From the NCBI GenBank assembly GCA_037893225.1, contig JAZGUH010000488.1, positions 1,326,692-1,390,691 on the forward strand: DNA of 64,000 bases, given 5' to 3'. This DNA comes from Hippasteria phrygiana (Eukaryota; Echinodermata; Asteroidea; Valvatida; Goniasteridae). Below, one piece after another: positions 8,809 to 21,300 of the stretch (its first letter is position 1; every line of letters starts with the position of its first letter). Made by a program: the position numbers and the translations under genes. The notes beneath the pieces are model-generated. The model did not search any database. It was not told the DNA's origin and saw only the letters and a list, made by a program, of their open reading frames with translations.

Positions 8809-10199
8809 ACATGTTATCCATTACGACTGATGACTTGAGACAATGGGGGATTAGCGATAACAATACAACTGAGGACCTGAGCCCAAGTCCTCGGTAGAAT
8901 TCTTCTACAAATATAGAGAACAATGGAAGGAAACGACCCAATTCCTCAAAAGAATAGTAAAACACGACTGTGCTCTAACCTTGCATACTCTGTGTGCATG
9001 GACCTGAAAATTTCCACACGAAGCAGGAAGACTGAACCTTATGTGGACTTGCCCACGTCCACACAAGGTTTCCCTCTCTCTGAAGAACAGCTTTAGAGGC
9101 ATTTGGGGGTTAGGGTTATCTGTCGCAAAATATAGGTTAAAAGAGCGTTCACAGTGCGAGTAAAATCAGCTTTTGTCTCCATTTTTCTTAACTACATGAA
9201 AACAAAGGAATGTCCACACTAGGTATGGAACGTAAGGATTGTGGACCTTTAACAAAGAGGACAATAGGGTCTGCGATTGTGTCAAGGTCCACGATTGAAA
9301 ATCGTGTACAAAACCAATGGGAGGCCTTCCGAAAAAGTTAAGAGTATAAACAAAAAAGGGACAATAGGAGGTCCGCGATTGCCGGTGTTTACACACTTGT
9401 GTGTGCGTGTGTGTAAAATTGTATTACTACTGAGGACACAATGATAGAGAAACAACAATGAAATACTTGTTTTCCTCTGAGGGAGGTCTTTTTGTTAAAC
9501 ACAGTCCTCGAAGGTACAAATGTGTACATAGTCCAGAGCAGGGTGTTAAAAGTAAAGGGACAATAGAGAAGACAAAGCCTTGTTCTCAGCAGTATAGTAA
9601 AACACGACTGTGAGCGTGCTCTTTATTGTACTACGTTGAGGACAAGAGGAGAAAGAAAATACAAAATAATTTCTCTTGTCCTCGAGAGTCGGTCTTTTGT
9701 AAAAATCGGTCCTCGAACGTAAAGATACTTAGATGCTTAGTCTATTAAATAGGCATGCAACTTGAAATTGACAAAAAAACAAAGAAATTCCAATCTTTAC
9801 AAGACTTTGTACAGTGTTTTTCAATTTCAAATGGCATAAGTGTGAAGTGAAAAACGAGGAAATCAGCTGATCCGAGGAAAAGTTGCATGCCTGATTAAAG
9901 GAAGAATAGAAAACACAAAGCATTGTCCTCACGAGTACAGGAAAGTATGCGAGTATGAGTATGTATATACCGGCAATCGTGGACCTGGGACAAAAGAATT
10001 CGGGCGTAGACAAAGGGTCCACGTTTGACCGAACGTCCACGATTGAAAATCGAGTACAAAACATATGGGAGGCCTTCCGAAAAAGTTAGAATATAAACAA
10101 AAGAGGAACAATGCGAGGTCCACGATTGCAGGGCTGTGTGCGTGCGGCGTAGTTATTGATGCTCTTTCATATTAACGGACAATATTTGTCACTTCGTGG
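8809..10199. repeat. Repeat-rich non-coding stretch with GGTCCACGATTG family copies
   Basis: No gene seen. A repeat with the strings ggtccacgattg, gaggccttccgaaaaagtta and gtataaacaaaa occurs at about 9270-9395 and 9950-10135, and again at 63385-63580. Between them two diverged copies of a segment ending in cctcgaaggtac / cctcgaacgtaa occur (9420-9520, 9640-9720). Short ORFs here are shadows of the repeat. Confidence 0.75.
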
Positions 10200-11360
10200 A
10201 AACGGCATGATGAAAATGTAGGGAAATGTCCGGCGGGAGTGGGGACAGGAGCCGAAGCCATGGCAGGGTCAAATTCGTCACCGTTTTCACGAAGAGCCAC
10301 ACATGTGGATTTTGAAGAAAAAGCGTTTTCGAGATAATCGCAAGAGAAGTTTCTCCTATTTTAAAACTGCCAAAAACACTACTTTGCAACAACTTTGTGC
10401 AGTAAGGAAACATTCACATAATTCTATGAGAGGTGAATTTGTACGTGAACCCAGTAATTAGAATTAACACGGTGGTTAATTAGCCTAAATTAATTAGTAA
10501 AGATGCGTGTCTCTTCGTGAAAACTTCCCTACATTGAAGCCCTTTCTGATCAATGTGTTTTTCTATATGGAAGGGGCGCGCGTGTTTACGGATGCGCAGC
10601 TGAGAATGTAATAAAGATGTGTGTCTCTGCGTAAAAACGAAAATCTCAGTTGACCTACATGTACTTTTACGCCTTTCCGTGCAATACGCGTTCAAGGGGC
10701 AGTCATGTTCGCGTCTCTTCGTGAAAACGCAAAATGCAATTATCGAGATGTCTGCCCCTTGCATAATTAATGTAATTTGGAAATTAATGATGTTTTGCTT
10801 ACAGAAGCATGTCAAAATGGTTAAGTAGAGTGGTTTAAAGCAAAATAGTGAAAAAAATCGAAATCGAAAAAATTTTCATTTTTGACATGTGTGGCTCTTC
10901 GTGAAAACGGTGACGAATTGTGGACTCCGAGGTAAGGGATGGACTAAACAAGACAAATTGTTTTTAACTTCAATCTTGCCTTTATTACTTGCCATTGATC
11001 ACCACCACTAATACAAAAAAAAACACACCTGACAAAGAACCAAACACCCCACAATACCTTGCAATGCAACACAGGAAAATATAATAGTGACATCAATGAA
11101 TACAATTACATTTGCGAGAACATGCACATATCTCTATGCATTAACTGTAGTGAGATTTTGTGCCTGTCTCGGGACGAAACCTCAACCTAATAATATAGAA
11201 AAGATCCGACTACTTGACCGAATATAATGTTAAGGCGAAGATTAATGTCAAATACAGCCGACTTGCGTTTCAGTTGCCAAAATCCTATTTTTGGGGGACG
11301 CAAATGGCTAAGTTGTATCCACGGCTATGTCTAGTGTAACAAGTCAACAACCGGGAAGAC
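10200..11360. repeat. Dispersed repeat copy, interrupted by a MITE
   Basis: 10200-10275 and 10920-11360 match 60995-61512 in the same orientation. Shared strings include gatgaaaatgtagggaaatg, atcaccaccactaata and gacgcaaatgg. The copy at 61 kb is uninterrupted and so shows the empty site for the element at 10276-10915. Confidence 0.85.
10276..10915. mobile_element. Foldback MITE, TIR CGTCACCGTTTTCACGAA, 4-bp TSD AATT
   Basis: The termini are inverted copies of CGTCACCGTTTTCACGAAGAG, flanked by AATT at 10272-10275 and 10916-10919. The related locus at 61.05 kb lacks the insertion. Internal sequence has several further CTCTTCGTGAAAAC copies in both orientations and no transposase. The same family is at 51189-52535. 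Confidence 0.88.
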
Positions 11361-12367
11361 CGAAACTCACAAGATTCAAAATAAAGCGCATTGTGAATAA
11401 TACAACCCGAATGCATATTAAACTTTAACGAAGCCAAGATTTTCCGAACTCTATGACCAAATAGAAAATATATTTATATATACATGTATACATGTATCAG
11501 ATTATATTTGCACCAGAAGAAAATACAAATGGAGATTATTCATAAATCCCAAAGATATACACTTGTATTTTAGCGGATCGAGGCATGGATTATGCATAAA
11601 AAATAGACTTCTCTGTTGCTAAGCAACCGCGTAAAGGGCCGAACTGGAACTTAAACAACATGGACAGCTTTTTTCTCCATCTCGATATAGGCCTAGGTCG
11701 TACAAAAGAAGCAAAATAGCGAAAAAATACAAACAATTCAATATCAGCTGTGCCACTATTGAACAAAATAAATTTTAACAGTGTTTGTTATATAAAAGAC
11801 ATTTAACATCTTTTCTCATTCATTATCTAACATACTTCAGAGACCGACTAGAAAACTGAATTTATTAAAAACACAAACATTCAAAGATTTCTTCAAAGAA
11901 TTATTGTGAACCTCCCCAATGTTTTATATCGCTTTAAAAGCCCACTTCTTTTTCTTTCCTTTAAAAGTAAACCTTTAAACGTGACGTCACTGGAACTAGA
12001 CTGGTTTCATCCATTATTTTGCGGCGGGAACCAATCTAAATTTGCGTTAGCTCAATGACTTGCTACTTCAGGCTCAGGGGCCACGTTTTTACTCCGCTGT
12101 TATTAAACATTTTCCACCCAGTATTAAACAAAGGTATAAACACACCCACGTGACAGCCTCTTGACCAATAGAAAGAGTGAAACTGGAAATTTACTGTGGG
12201 TAGACGCGCGATATATTGACTTGTTGGACATAAACTCTAAATTGTTTACAATGGTCTACATTCGAAGTCTTTCCAAATACTGCTCAACTGAGAAATCCCG
12301 AGAAATACTTCTTTAATAATGAATTACGTAATACGGCTGGCAAAATCTCCGGTAGAACCACTAGCTT
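11361..12367. other. No gene recognised
   Basis: AT-rich single-copy-looking sequence. It has a small TATATA/TACATGTATACATG patch at about 11465-11500. No coding or RNA feature can be supported. Confidence 0.5.
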
Positions 12368-12376
12368 GGTGGCGCA

Positions 12377-12988
12377 TAGCCCTAGAAGGACGCTATGATA
12401 TAGCGTCCTAGCGCCCAAGTATGCAAAACAGTCCTATGCTAGAAACCGAAGATCAAAAATCACACTTTACCTGCATATATATTCTTGGCATCATTTTATT
12501 CAAACAGTTCAACAGCCCATCTCCCTGTACGGATAGAAATATTCCTCCAAGAATGTCAAGAACAGGAGATATTTGCGGCGCAAAATCGTCTCCACGCGAC
12601 GCTGACTTCACAAACACGAGGAGTAATACCCACATTTAGAACGTTCATCAACAGAGGGCGCAATTTACAGTCGCCGCGTGCACGGCCGAAATTGCGCCCT
12701 CTGTTGTTGATGAACATTCAAGACGTGCGGACAAGGTATTACTCCTCGTGTTTGTGAAGTCAGCGTCGCGTGGAGACGATTTTGCGCCGCAAATATCTCC
12801 TGTTCTTGACATTCTTGGAGGAATATTTCTATCCGGAGAGGGAGATGGGCTGTTGAACTGTTTGAATAAAATGATGCCAAGAATATTTATGCAGGTAAAG
12901 TGTGATTTTTGATCTTCGGTTTCTAACATAGGACTGTTTTGCATACTTGGGCGCTAGGACGCTATATCATAGCGTCCTTCTAGGGCTA
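12377..12988. mobile_element. Mutator-like foldback element, 9-bp TSD GGTGGCGCA
   Basis: Almost the whole 612 bp is one inverted repeat: the ends are TAGCCCTAGAAGGACGC and its complement, and the arms meet near 12660-12690. The 9-bp direct repeat GGTGGCGCA lies at 12368-12376 and 12989-12997. A 9-bp duplication and very long terminal repeats are known marks of Mutator-like transposons. No transposase is present, so it is non-autonomous. Each end has a further small palindrome (gacgctatgatatagcgtc). Confidence 0.88.
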
Positions 12989-13129
12989 GGTGGCGCACTG
13001 TAATGCGAACTTCCTGCGATTTTTCGTAGTCCAGAGTTGCCAGAATGTATATGGCTATGTGAGCTGCAAGACAGATTCTCGGCATTGTTTGCCATCGAAA
13101 TATAATCCTCCACATCGCAATTAGTACAA

Positions 13130-13225
13130 AACAAATTATAAACAGGGCAGAGGATTCTAACCCAGGCCTCATGCTCCAAAGCCTTATGCGCTACCAATGT
13201 AGCCAAACCAGCAGCTCGACCAAAT
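13130..13225 (-). repeat. tRNA-derived SINE-like sequence
   Basis: On the minus strand an A-box-like TGGCTACATTGGTAGCGC is followed about 35 bp later by a B-box-like GGGTTAGAATCC. The spacing fits an internal RNA polymerase III promoter from a tRNA. The folded tRNA is not intact, so I call it SINE-like, not a tRNA gene. Confidence 0.55.
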
Positions 13226-13243
13226 TGGTTTACTGCAACCTTA

Positions 13244-13374
13244 GAGCAAGTTCGAGCGGCGACCATTTTTCGACCTCTGGTCGATTTTGCCTGGGACCCA
13301 ACATGTATTTCGTATACAGGTTGCCATGGAAAATCGACTAGTGGTTGACAAATAGTCGCCGCTCGAACTTGCTC
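13244..13374. mobile_element. PIF/Harbinger-like MITE, TSD TTA
   Basis: A 131-bp element with perfect 20-bp terminal inverted repeats GAGCAAGTTCGAGCGGCGAC, flanked by TTA at 13241-13243 and 13375-13377. A 3-bp TWA target duplication is characteristic of PIF/Harbinger transposons. There is no coding capacity. Confidence 0.82.
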
Positions 13375-13377
13375 TTA

Positions 13378-15980
13378 GTTGTCTAAACACGTCACTATAT
13401 CAAGCGCCCTCGTGCGACGTTTATCATATCTTATTGTATCTTAATGATGAATATGCATGATGGCAATTCTGGTCTACGAAAAAAAAATTGGCGAACTGCC
13501 CCAATTACGTAATAATAGAATCCAGGCGCACAACTCCTCAGTGTAACTGACCCTGTGCATCGAAAGGCACTTAGATGAGACACTACGCCGCGAAAATTCG
13601 CTCCAGAACCGACCTGAATGAGAAAAGAACACTGTATATAGTATATTATTACCCCGGTTAGGGTATAGGCCTACATGTTATTTTCTTTAATGTAATATGC
13701 AACATTTGCTTTTGCTGTAATTTTCAGAAATTAATGGTTTGGGGTTTAGTATTTTTATAGCAAATACTGTAACACTGACCCGTTTAAAGTTTTGTGTGAA
13801 TTATGCTGGGAAAAAAAGAGAAAAATGCTGCAGGCTGGTTCCTTGACCCTACTTTAGACAAAACAGAGCAATTTATAGACGTCAGGGAATTATCAGGTCG
13901 GGAAACTAGACTAGCTGGCTTGCACCCGTCCATTGATGTGTAACCACTTGCCAAACAAAATGTGGACTAACTTCAGTTAGTAAATTGGAGGGCAGTACAT
14001 GTATTTGAAAAAACGAAATTTAGTTTGATTCGTTTGGATGATCAGATCAACAGGGGGCGCTGTTTCCCGCTGCTTTCCCCGTCCTTCCCGCGGACGCGAT
14101 CGTGTGCTTGGGTCCTTTTATTTAATCTCATTCACAAGAATTCACTGATGCGTATCTCTATATAAGGAGCGTCCTTAGTAACTAATGCCAGTTTTGTCAC
14201 GTATTCCTCCGCCAACTTAGTTTTGCTCATTGTGCAGATCTACAGTTTACCCTTTGTGATGTACAAGTGACGTCAGATCAGTTTCTTTTATTAAGCAATG
14301 AGTGCAACGTTTGAATAGGCATAATGGTGTTGCGTAATTGAATTGCATATTAGCCTTGATTTCCTCTGTTGCTGTCATACTTTTCATGAGATTCTTTGGA
14401 AGCGGGGTTTTTACAAGAATGCGAATCCCATGGAAGTGAAGCTAACGACTAACTTGAATGCTTCCTGGTGATTATTAGTGTGCAATACTTGTTTTGGTCA
14501 GGTTCACGAGTTCAAACCCGGTGTAGGTTGTGCTTCGACTCTGTAGCAGCAATTGATTAACTGAACCAGCGATCCCGGTGATTTTCGAATAGTGCATAAT
14601 TCAATAGCTTTTAATCATATCGATACCAATCACTATAGAAATATGCCAAGAATCGATACTATCTACTTCCGACTTTACCTGACAATGTTACAAAGAAATA
14701 AATAAATATTACTTTAAAAAACTTTGCACGCCTGATTTTATGATGTGTGTCTTGGGAAACTTCTTGTTTATGTGCACATATATTTCTGGGGTACATCTGA
14801 CAGAAAATCCAGGAAGAGATCATTTGAATGGTTCGTATTGTCATAGCGTTTGTACAGTATTTTGGAACACGTCTAGTAGCAGCCCGATGTAAGACTATCT
14901 CACAGACATTATTATCAATGGCTAAATTCGAAGCCGTAGCCACAACAGATCCGATCCAGGCAACGGCTTATACTGTGCGACTGCAGCATACCAGCCTGTG
15001 AATAAACTAAACTGATCAGTCGCCTTGTACCGACCCTTTTCCCATGCTTTAAATAAACTCTGAGATTCAATGTTGTGGTTTCCCACTGAGTGATTCTGTT
15101 TAGAAATAAACTGTTTTTCATGCGTATGAGCGCAGCGAAGTAGCATGAAAGTCAGTTTATTTCAAACGATGGTCGGCCGACCATCGCGTGAAATTGATAC
15201 AAACATTCCACTTTTCTTAAAAAATACAGCAGTTGCCATGATTTCACAGGATGCTTGAGATTATTATTTACTAACAGTCAAGTAAGTTATTTCATGATAT
15301 TGCAATACTGTTCTTTGATGTTTGCAAATGTCTTATATTACCTTAACTCTCAATTTTTATTTTGTCCTTACCAGCATAATTTTGATACTTTTTAAATAAA
15401 TTCAAAACTTGGCTGGACACTGAGTAAATTTCAAACGGAACGTGACTGGTGAAAATCGACAGATAAAGCGGGCGTGTAGGAGTTTTTTACCAAATGGTTT
15501 CTATTTTTTTCAAAGTGCCAACTGTTCCATTAATCCAAGTATAAGTATTCTACACTGGCATGTTCTTGTTAATTATTTCAGTTCCGTATAATGAAGTATT
15601 AACAAAATTGTGACTCCAAACAGCGCAGAAATCCGTGTAAGCCATAGCCATTATGGGCCTCGGTTTACGTTTACGCTGCAGGAGAATTCCATACTTACCG
15701 AACTTCCTTTGGCGCAATATAACACGTAGGTGGAACCCCAAATCCGTTAAACTCGGAGCCACATGGGGTGATATAACCACCCATATCTGATAGGGAAAAA
15801 ACAAAAGTGACCACGCTGTTAAAAGTTTGTGCGTATACACATCATGCACGTCATGTGACCTGTTCAGAAGTACTTGGGGAGCTTCGGGCAAGTTAGGGGC
15901 AATTTTGATCAAGGACTGTTTTTGGAATATTTAGAATGAACGGTGGCTAGTCGGCAGTCTGGAACCAACTGTGGGGAACC
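13378..15980. other. No gene recognised
   Basis: Mixed non-coding sequence. A short minus-strand stretch near 15580-15650 (reading MAMAYTDFCAVW) is a doubtful candidate for the last exon of the ODC-like gene: it resembles the family AYT motif, but available splice acceptors give the wrong phase. Nothing else can be supported. Confidence 0.4.
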
Positions 15981-16176
15981 TATACCCAGCACGATATGGG
16001 GCAGAGGGGTACCCCCCCCCCCCCTTGTCCCTATATCCTATACATATACACTCTCCAGACTATTGTTACCTAACACATCCCCCTAGAGATCTGAAAAGAA
16101 TTCCTGAGATTCCGGGAACACAATGACCAATAGGCTACAAAAGAGGGGGGTTCCCTCTGCCCCATATCGGGCATCA
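15981..16176. mobile_element. Small inverted-repeat element
   Basis: Ends share CGATATGGGGCAGAGGG and its complement, with a poly-C tract just inside the left end. Flanks are not clear enough to name the target duplication. Confidence 0.55.
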
Positions 16177-16296
16177 TAATGAAGAACCAGCATGGTTGCG
16201 CTCGTTATGTGATCAATTGCAACATTTGCCGTACTAAGCTGCGAATAACTGAAGAGGGAACAAGTGACAACCTATAATCGTTTTTGGTTTAGCTGC

Positions 16297-16602
16297 ACTC
16301 TAAAAACTCCGGACACGGGTTCTATTTGGTCCGACACTTTTTCGGGTCAAATTGACCCGGAAATTAGTCAGAGAAGTATCATGTTGACCCTGAAAAGTGT
16401 CATGTTGACCCTGAAAAGTGTCATGTTGACCCTGAAAAGTGTCATGTTGACCCTGAAAAGTGTCATGTTGACCCTGAAAAGTGTCATGTTGACCCTAAAA
16501 AGTGTCATTTTGACCCGGATAAGTGTCAATTATGACCCGGAAAAGGGTCAGGCCAAATAGAACCCGAATCCGGGTCAAATCTGACACGGGAGTTTTCAGA
16601 GT
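16297..16602. mobile_element. MITE with internal 21-bp tandem repeat
   Basis: Ends are ACTCTAAAAACTCC and GGAGTTTTCAGAGT. Inside them are further inverted segments around ccaaatagaacccg, and the centre (about 16375-16510) is a run of six to seven copies of gtgtcatgttgaccctgaaaa. An open frame across the array is a by-product of the 21-bp period. Confidence 0.7.
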
Positions 16603-16984
16603 ATGTTTCGCACTTGTATGCCATTGCGCAGGTGTAAGGTACGACGAATCAACCAACCTCCCGCATCTTTGTGATGTGTCTCGGTTGATGCTCAAAAATA
16701 CTAACTACCGGTACTGTTACACCATAAACACGACCTGGTACAGTGGTAACACACAACAGATTGTTAGTAATTTCTTTGTGTCAAGGATTCCTCAATAGCC
16801 CATGATGCACTGTAGCTCGCAAGCCTGTGAAGAATAGACGAAAAGATGCTTAGCTTCCGAAAGGGAAGAAAACAAACCAGAATAATAGGCTATATAATTC
16901 CGGGGTTTATCTCCCATTTAGTTCATAGTTTGTATAGATTATTCTGGGGAAACTATATAGGATATTCTGCGGAATCTCACGGAT

Positions 16985-17115
16985 TAGGAAAGGACTGAAA
17001 ACCAATCCATGCATATGTAGACCCAGACGGGTTTCGAACCCGGGTCAGAATGGTGGAAGGCGGGGAAAATGTACCACAAGGCCAATCTAACCCTATTGAC
17101 CATATTTTTTGCCTA
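16985..17115 (-). repeat. tRNA-derived SINE-like sequence
   Basis: Minus strand: A-box-like TGGCCTTGTGGT, then a B-box GGTTCGAAACC that fits the consensus GGTTCGANNCC, followed by a short unique-looking tail. The B-box is intact while the cloverleaf is not, as in tRNA-headed SINEs. Confidence 0.6.
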
Positions 17116-17324
17116 CTTCATATTATGCCATTTCTATAAGCAACTAGAACGGCAAAGCCGCCATGGCTCGCTGCTCAAGGCAGGCGCGAGGCCCCACACC
17201 ACCCCTCCACCCTCGCTACAACCAATATTAATCCCATCCCGTCTCCACCCGAATCTCATTCTACCATTTTAATATAACAAAATAACAAATTTGAAATATT
17301 TTATGTGCCAACCCCATACAACAA

Positions 17325-17580
17325 ATTTCTATAGAATTCTATAAAATGCTTTATAGAGTTCTTTAGAACTCTATAGAACAAAAAAATTTCTATAGAATTT
17401 TCATAGCAACTTTTTATAGAATTGTTTTTTTCTATAGATGTTTATAGAGATGTTCTATAGAGATCTATTTAAATTTTTGGTGCATAGAGTTGTACACACT
17501 TTATATATATAGAGCTCTATAGAAATACTTTATATAGAGCTCTATAGAAATACTTTATATAGAGCTCTATAGAAATATAT
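17325..17580. repeat. TCTATAGA-rich satellite
   Basis: Many overlapping copies of the small palindrome tctataga, ending in three copies of a 25-bp unit (tagagctctatagaaatactt) at about 17500-17575. No gene. Confidence 0.75.
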
Positions 17581-17929
17581 GATATGAGTTGTGCACACTT
17601 TGAGGTTTTAAGAAATCTCTGGTTTTTCATTATAGAGTTTATACATAGTTTCTCTAATGTGTAACACATCCGTTCCTGCGCCAGTTTAAAAAGGAATAAA
17701 AATATATAAATACATTTTCTAATAAATGAAAATCCCAAAAGTCGAACTACTAGGGGTTGGGTTTGGTGGAGGATCCACACTGCTTATGTTAAAGGGGTAT
17801 GTATACATTGAACATGAGAGAAACATTTACATGTAATTACAACTATTTTTTGATTTTGACTCTATAACACTTTCTATTAGATCTCTTTACCAAAATATTT
17901 CTTTAGGGAGCTATAGTCCAATTCTTCAT

Positions 17930-18225
17930 TGACAAACTCTCTGGAAGCCAGCGACAAACTCTCTGGAAGCCAGCGAGAAACTCTCTGGAAGCCAGCGAGG
18001 AACTCTCTGGAAGCCAGCGAGAAACTCTCTGGAAGCCAGCGAGAAACTCTCTAAAAGCCAGCGAGAAACTCTCTGGAGGCCAGCGAGAAACTCTCTGGAG
18101 GCCAGCGAGAAAACTCTCTGGGGACCAGCGAGAAACTCCCTGGAGACCAGCGAGAAACTCCCTGGAGGCCAGCGAGAAGCTCCCTGGAGACCAGCGAGAA
18201 ACTCCCTGGAAACCAGACTGGGAGT
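17930..18225. repeat. 20-bp satellite next to ODC-like exon 9
   Basis: About fourteen copies of aactctctggaagccagcga, drifting to aactccctggagaccagcga on the right. It begins only about 40 bp beyond the splice donor of the exon at 18266-18392, so it lies at the start of the following intron. Confidence 0.85.
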
Positions 18226-18265
18226 CCAGGATATGGGAGGTGGAGGAAGTTCAGACGTTACGTAC

Positions 18266-18392
18266 CGTGGAACAAGACAAAGTCTCCCGCTTCCATCTCC
18301 GGCATCATACATTTCTCGAATATCACGTCACCCGCGTGGCACGTCGGTCCCCAAATACAGGACGCTTTAAGATCATGGTTTTCACCTGGGTC
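18266..18392 (-). CDS. ODC-like exon 9, WGPTC motif
   Basis: 127 bp. It encodes DPGENHDLKASCIWGPTCHAG... to DFVLFH. The catalytic cysteine of WGPTC is kept, but the next residue, normally Asp, is His. Acceptor TTTACAG, donor CACG/GTACGT. The following exon was not located. Confidence 0.92.
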
Positions 18393-21300
18393 CTGTAAAG
18401 TCGGTAGAGTTCATATGTTATCATCTAGCCATTGTTTGATCGCTGTTGATGTCTTGGTCTATTGCCTTGCTTTTGTCGTAGTTGTGTGGTTGTTATATAC
18501 ATTGTGTCTGGTTGTTACATACAACTTCCCACTATTTGTTTTAATATCTATTTTGGGTCCAATTCGCCCGCCCGCTAAGCTTTTGTTGAAACTATTTACC
18601 TGCAGTTCCAGTAACTCGGGAGGATCAAAAAACAGTGGAAGACTTTCCGTCCGCAACTCACAAGTAAACGCATTGAACCGACCCACATTCAAGTAGTACA
18701 TCCAAATTGATTGATCACTTCGCCCTAGAACACAATCAACAAAATGTAAAAAGACAAAGAAATATAGCAGTACCGGTATGTAACCTCTTTTTTCCCCATG
18801 GCGAGTGAAAACATGATTGCCGTGATTGCTTCAATCACCTTATTACAGTTTTTCTCAATCGCTTTAACACAACAACTGCAAATAAAGTGACGATAATCAG
18901 AAGTGAAATCGCACCATTCAAAACTTTGCGTGTCTGGTGTGAATCTTGAAGTATTCTTTTGTTGTATTCGCACAAATTTCGGTACACTAGCAAATTGTTG
19001 CATCTCATTAAACGTTATCAATGTACATTTCACACCGTTTTCATCTGAATGCATTTTTCTCCCAACTAAGGGCATATTGTCTACTGGAATCATTCGCATA
19101 GCACACGCACTAATGCAAAGGACTTAAGAAATAAATCATTCATCAAAAGTAATATGGGGTATAAAGGACCGCGATGTCGACGAGCAGGGCCCAATTTCAT
19201 GGCTCTACTTACCGTTAGCGAAAAATCCCCGCTTATTGTAGCAGAAAATGCTGTGCTTACGGCAAGCGTATTTCACGCGTTAGCGGGGAATTTTGCCTCC
19301 TGAACATGCGTACATCCCGTAACTAAGGATTCTGTGCTTACAGGGTTAGCGCAGAATTTTTCCGCAAGCGCTGTTAGCGCAAAGTGATCGTAAGCGCGGA
19401 AAGCTGTGGTTAGCAGAGCCATGAAATTGGACCCAGATGTGGCCTGACAGAAATGATCGCCTTGATCATGCATGAAACAATATAGACCGTGGGGCGTCCG
19501 TTCGTATCGTTCAGCCTTGTTCTCTTCGGCAGAGGGGGGACACGATATAACTCTCTCAAGCAAGTTAACAATACAATAGTTATTATTTTTGTTGATCCCG
19601 CATTCATAGGTCTCGCATGTTATGTAATTTTGATGATAAAAAAGTATCTATTTTGTGCGGAATAATATCATACAGAATCAGTCGTGCGTGTGTTTGTCCA
19701 ATGAAATCAGGTTTCTCGTACCTCGCGATCTTTGTCACTTTTGGCTTGGCGTTCATTGGATACTAAATTTCATGCGCAAATAGAAAACGATTTTGTAGCC
19801 AATGAAAATGGCTGTTATGGCCACACGCGGTACGTCAAAACCAGTGGCAACGTCAACAAAACGACGCGTCATGACGGTGGTTTTCATCGCAAATGCTCAT
19901 CACTCAGTACCAAATTCCACCAATTCTACAAACAGAAACGGGTTATCCTTACTTGGAAAGCAGAAACAAGAAGCAAACCTAAGCCTTGTCAGCTGCGGGT
20001 AAGCATAGAGTTTATTTCTTTTTCTTTTCAAACGTGTATAGTACTTTTAGTAGGCCTACATTAGTGGTTTTCCCTCGTGAACATGGCGCATAAAGGCGCA
20101 TGCTAGGCCCTTGCAACACCCCGACTTTACTCGTGCAGTGTTGCCAAACTTCTTTGTTGACAAAAACTTCAAATTCATTCAGTGAAATACTGGTACTTTT
20201 ACGTTATAATGCTTGCTATTTAACCTCTGTGAACAACTTCGGTGTCATGAAATTTATTCCGAAATTAAAAAACGGCGGTGTCCGGAAATTGGGCACAAAA
20301 TCTGCCGAGTCCCCTAAAAAACTAACGTTAAACCATCATGCTGACCATGCTAACGTGGAAATTACAAGTTGACATTGAAGAATTTATTTCTTTAAAGTTG
20401 AAAAATTCTGATACAGGCGCTTTTTGCAATACAATTTTATTCATTTTTTTTAAATATGAAGCTTGACTGCAGGCATTCATTTTGTTATGAATAAGATAAT
20501 TTATATCTTTTAAGGATATTAATTTATCATATTTATGCAAACTGTTTTATTGGGTTCACCACCCATAGGGAAACCCCTGGCCAATTTTTGAACTGGCAAA
20601 TGCATGAAGTTCCGAAAAAACCTGAATTTATTCCCCAACCTGTCTGAGTGGTTTTGTTTTCAGGCTGTTACTATATACTGCAAACAGATCCTTCTACTGC
20701 AGATAACAGAAAAAAGAAAATCAGCTTTGTTGGGAATAGAATGTTTAAAAGAATTTACACTTCAATGTTATTATTGTCTTGCATCGGTGTTATGTTAATT
20801 TAAATAAGGGTTTGCGCTTCTATTAATTTACCCTTCAGATAGTCAGAACGGTTGACCTGGTGGCTGATATTTTTGGGCCGAAATATACATTTAATAAACA
20901 TTTCAGTTTTAATGTGTTGTGTGTATTTCCTTTGTTTTACAGATATCAACGCCGGTGCACGGACAAGAGAGTGCTTCAGACACTGAGCCTTCTGATGAAC
21001 ATGGCTGTTATTACCAGTGTCAACGTACACACAATCGTCTTAAGTTAACATGGCCGATACTCGCAACGAAAATGAAACAGAGTCCACCAAATTAAAATGC
21101 TATGCACATTTATCTGAAGTTTTTGAAGACATCAAACCAATCACTGAGACATCGTGGACAAAGTTCTTAGAAAGTGTACTAATTTGGAAGGATTTGGGTG
21201 GGAAATCGGCTGAAATAGCGAGGTGTTTCATAGCAGATCATGATGGCAGTGACAGTATAATAGGCACTTTGAAAAAACAATCTTGAAATAAGGTAATGTT

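Noticed and set aside
12421..12944. Mirror ORFs MQNSPMLETEDQ on both strands
   Set aside because: They are the two arms of the Mutator-like foldback, without domain or splice evidence.
15550..15912. Minus-strand ORF ending MAMAYTDFCAVW... as last exon of the ODC-like gene
   Set aside because: It resembles the AYT motif of the family, but the possible acceptors give phase 0 or 2 or an immediate stop, while exon 9 needs phase 1. Left as an open candidate.
17926..18312. Minus-strand ORF with REFLAGLQ repeats
   Set aside because: A shadow of the 20-bp satellite; it also overlaps ODC-like exon 9 in another frame.
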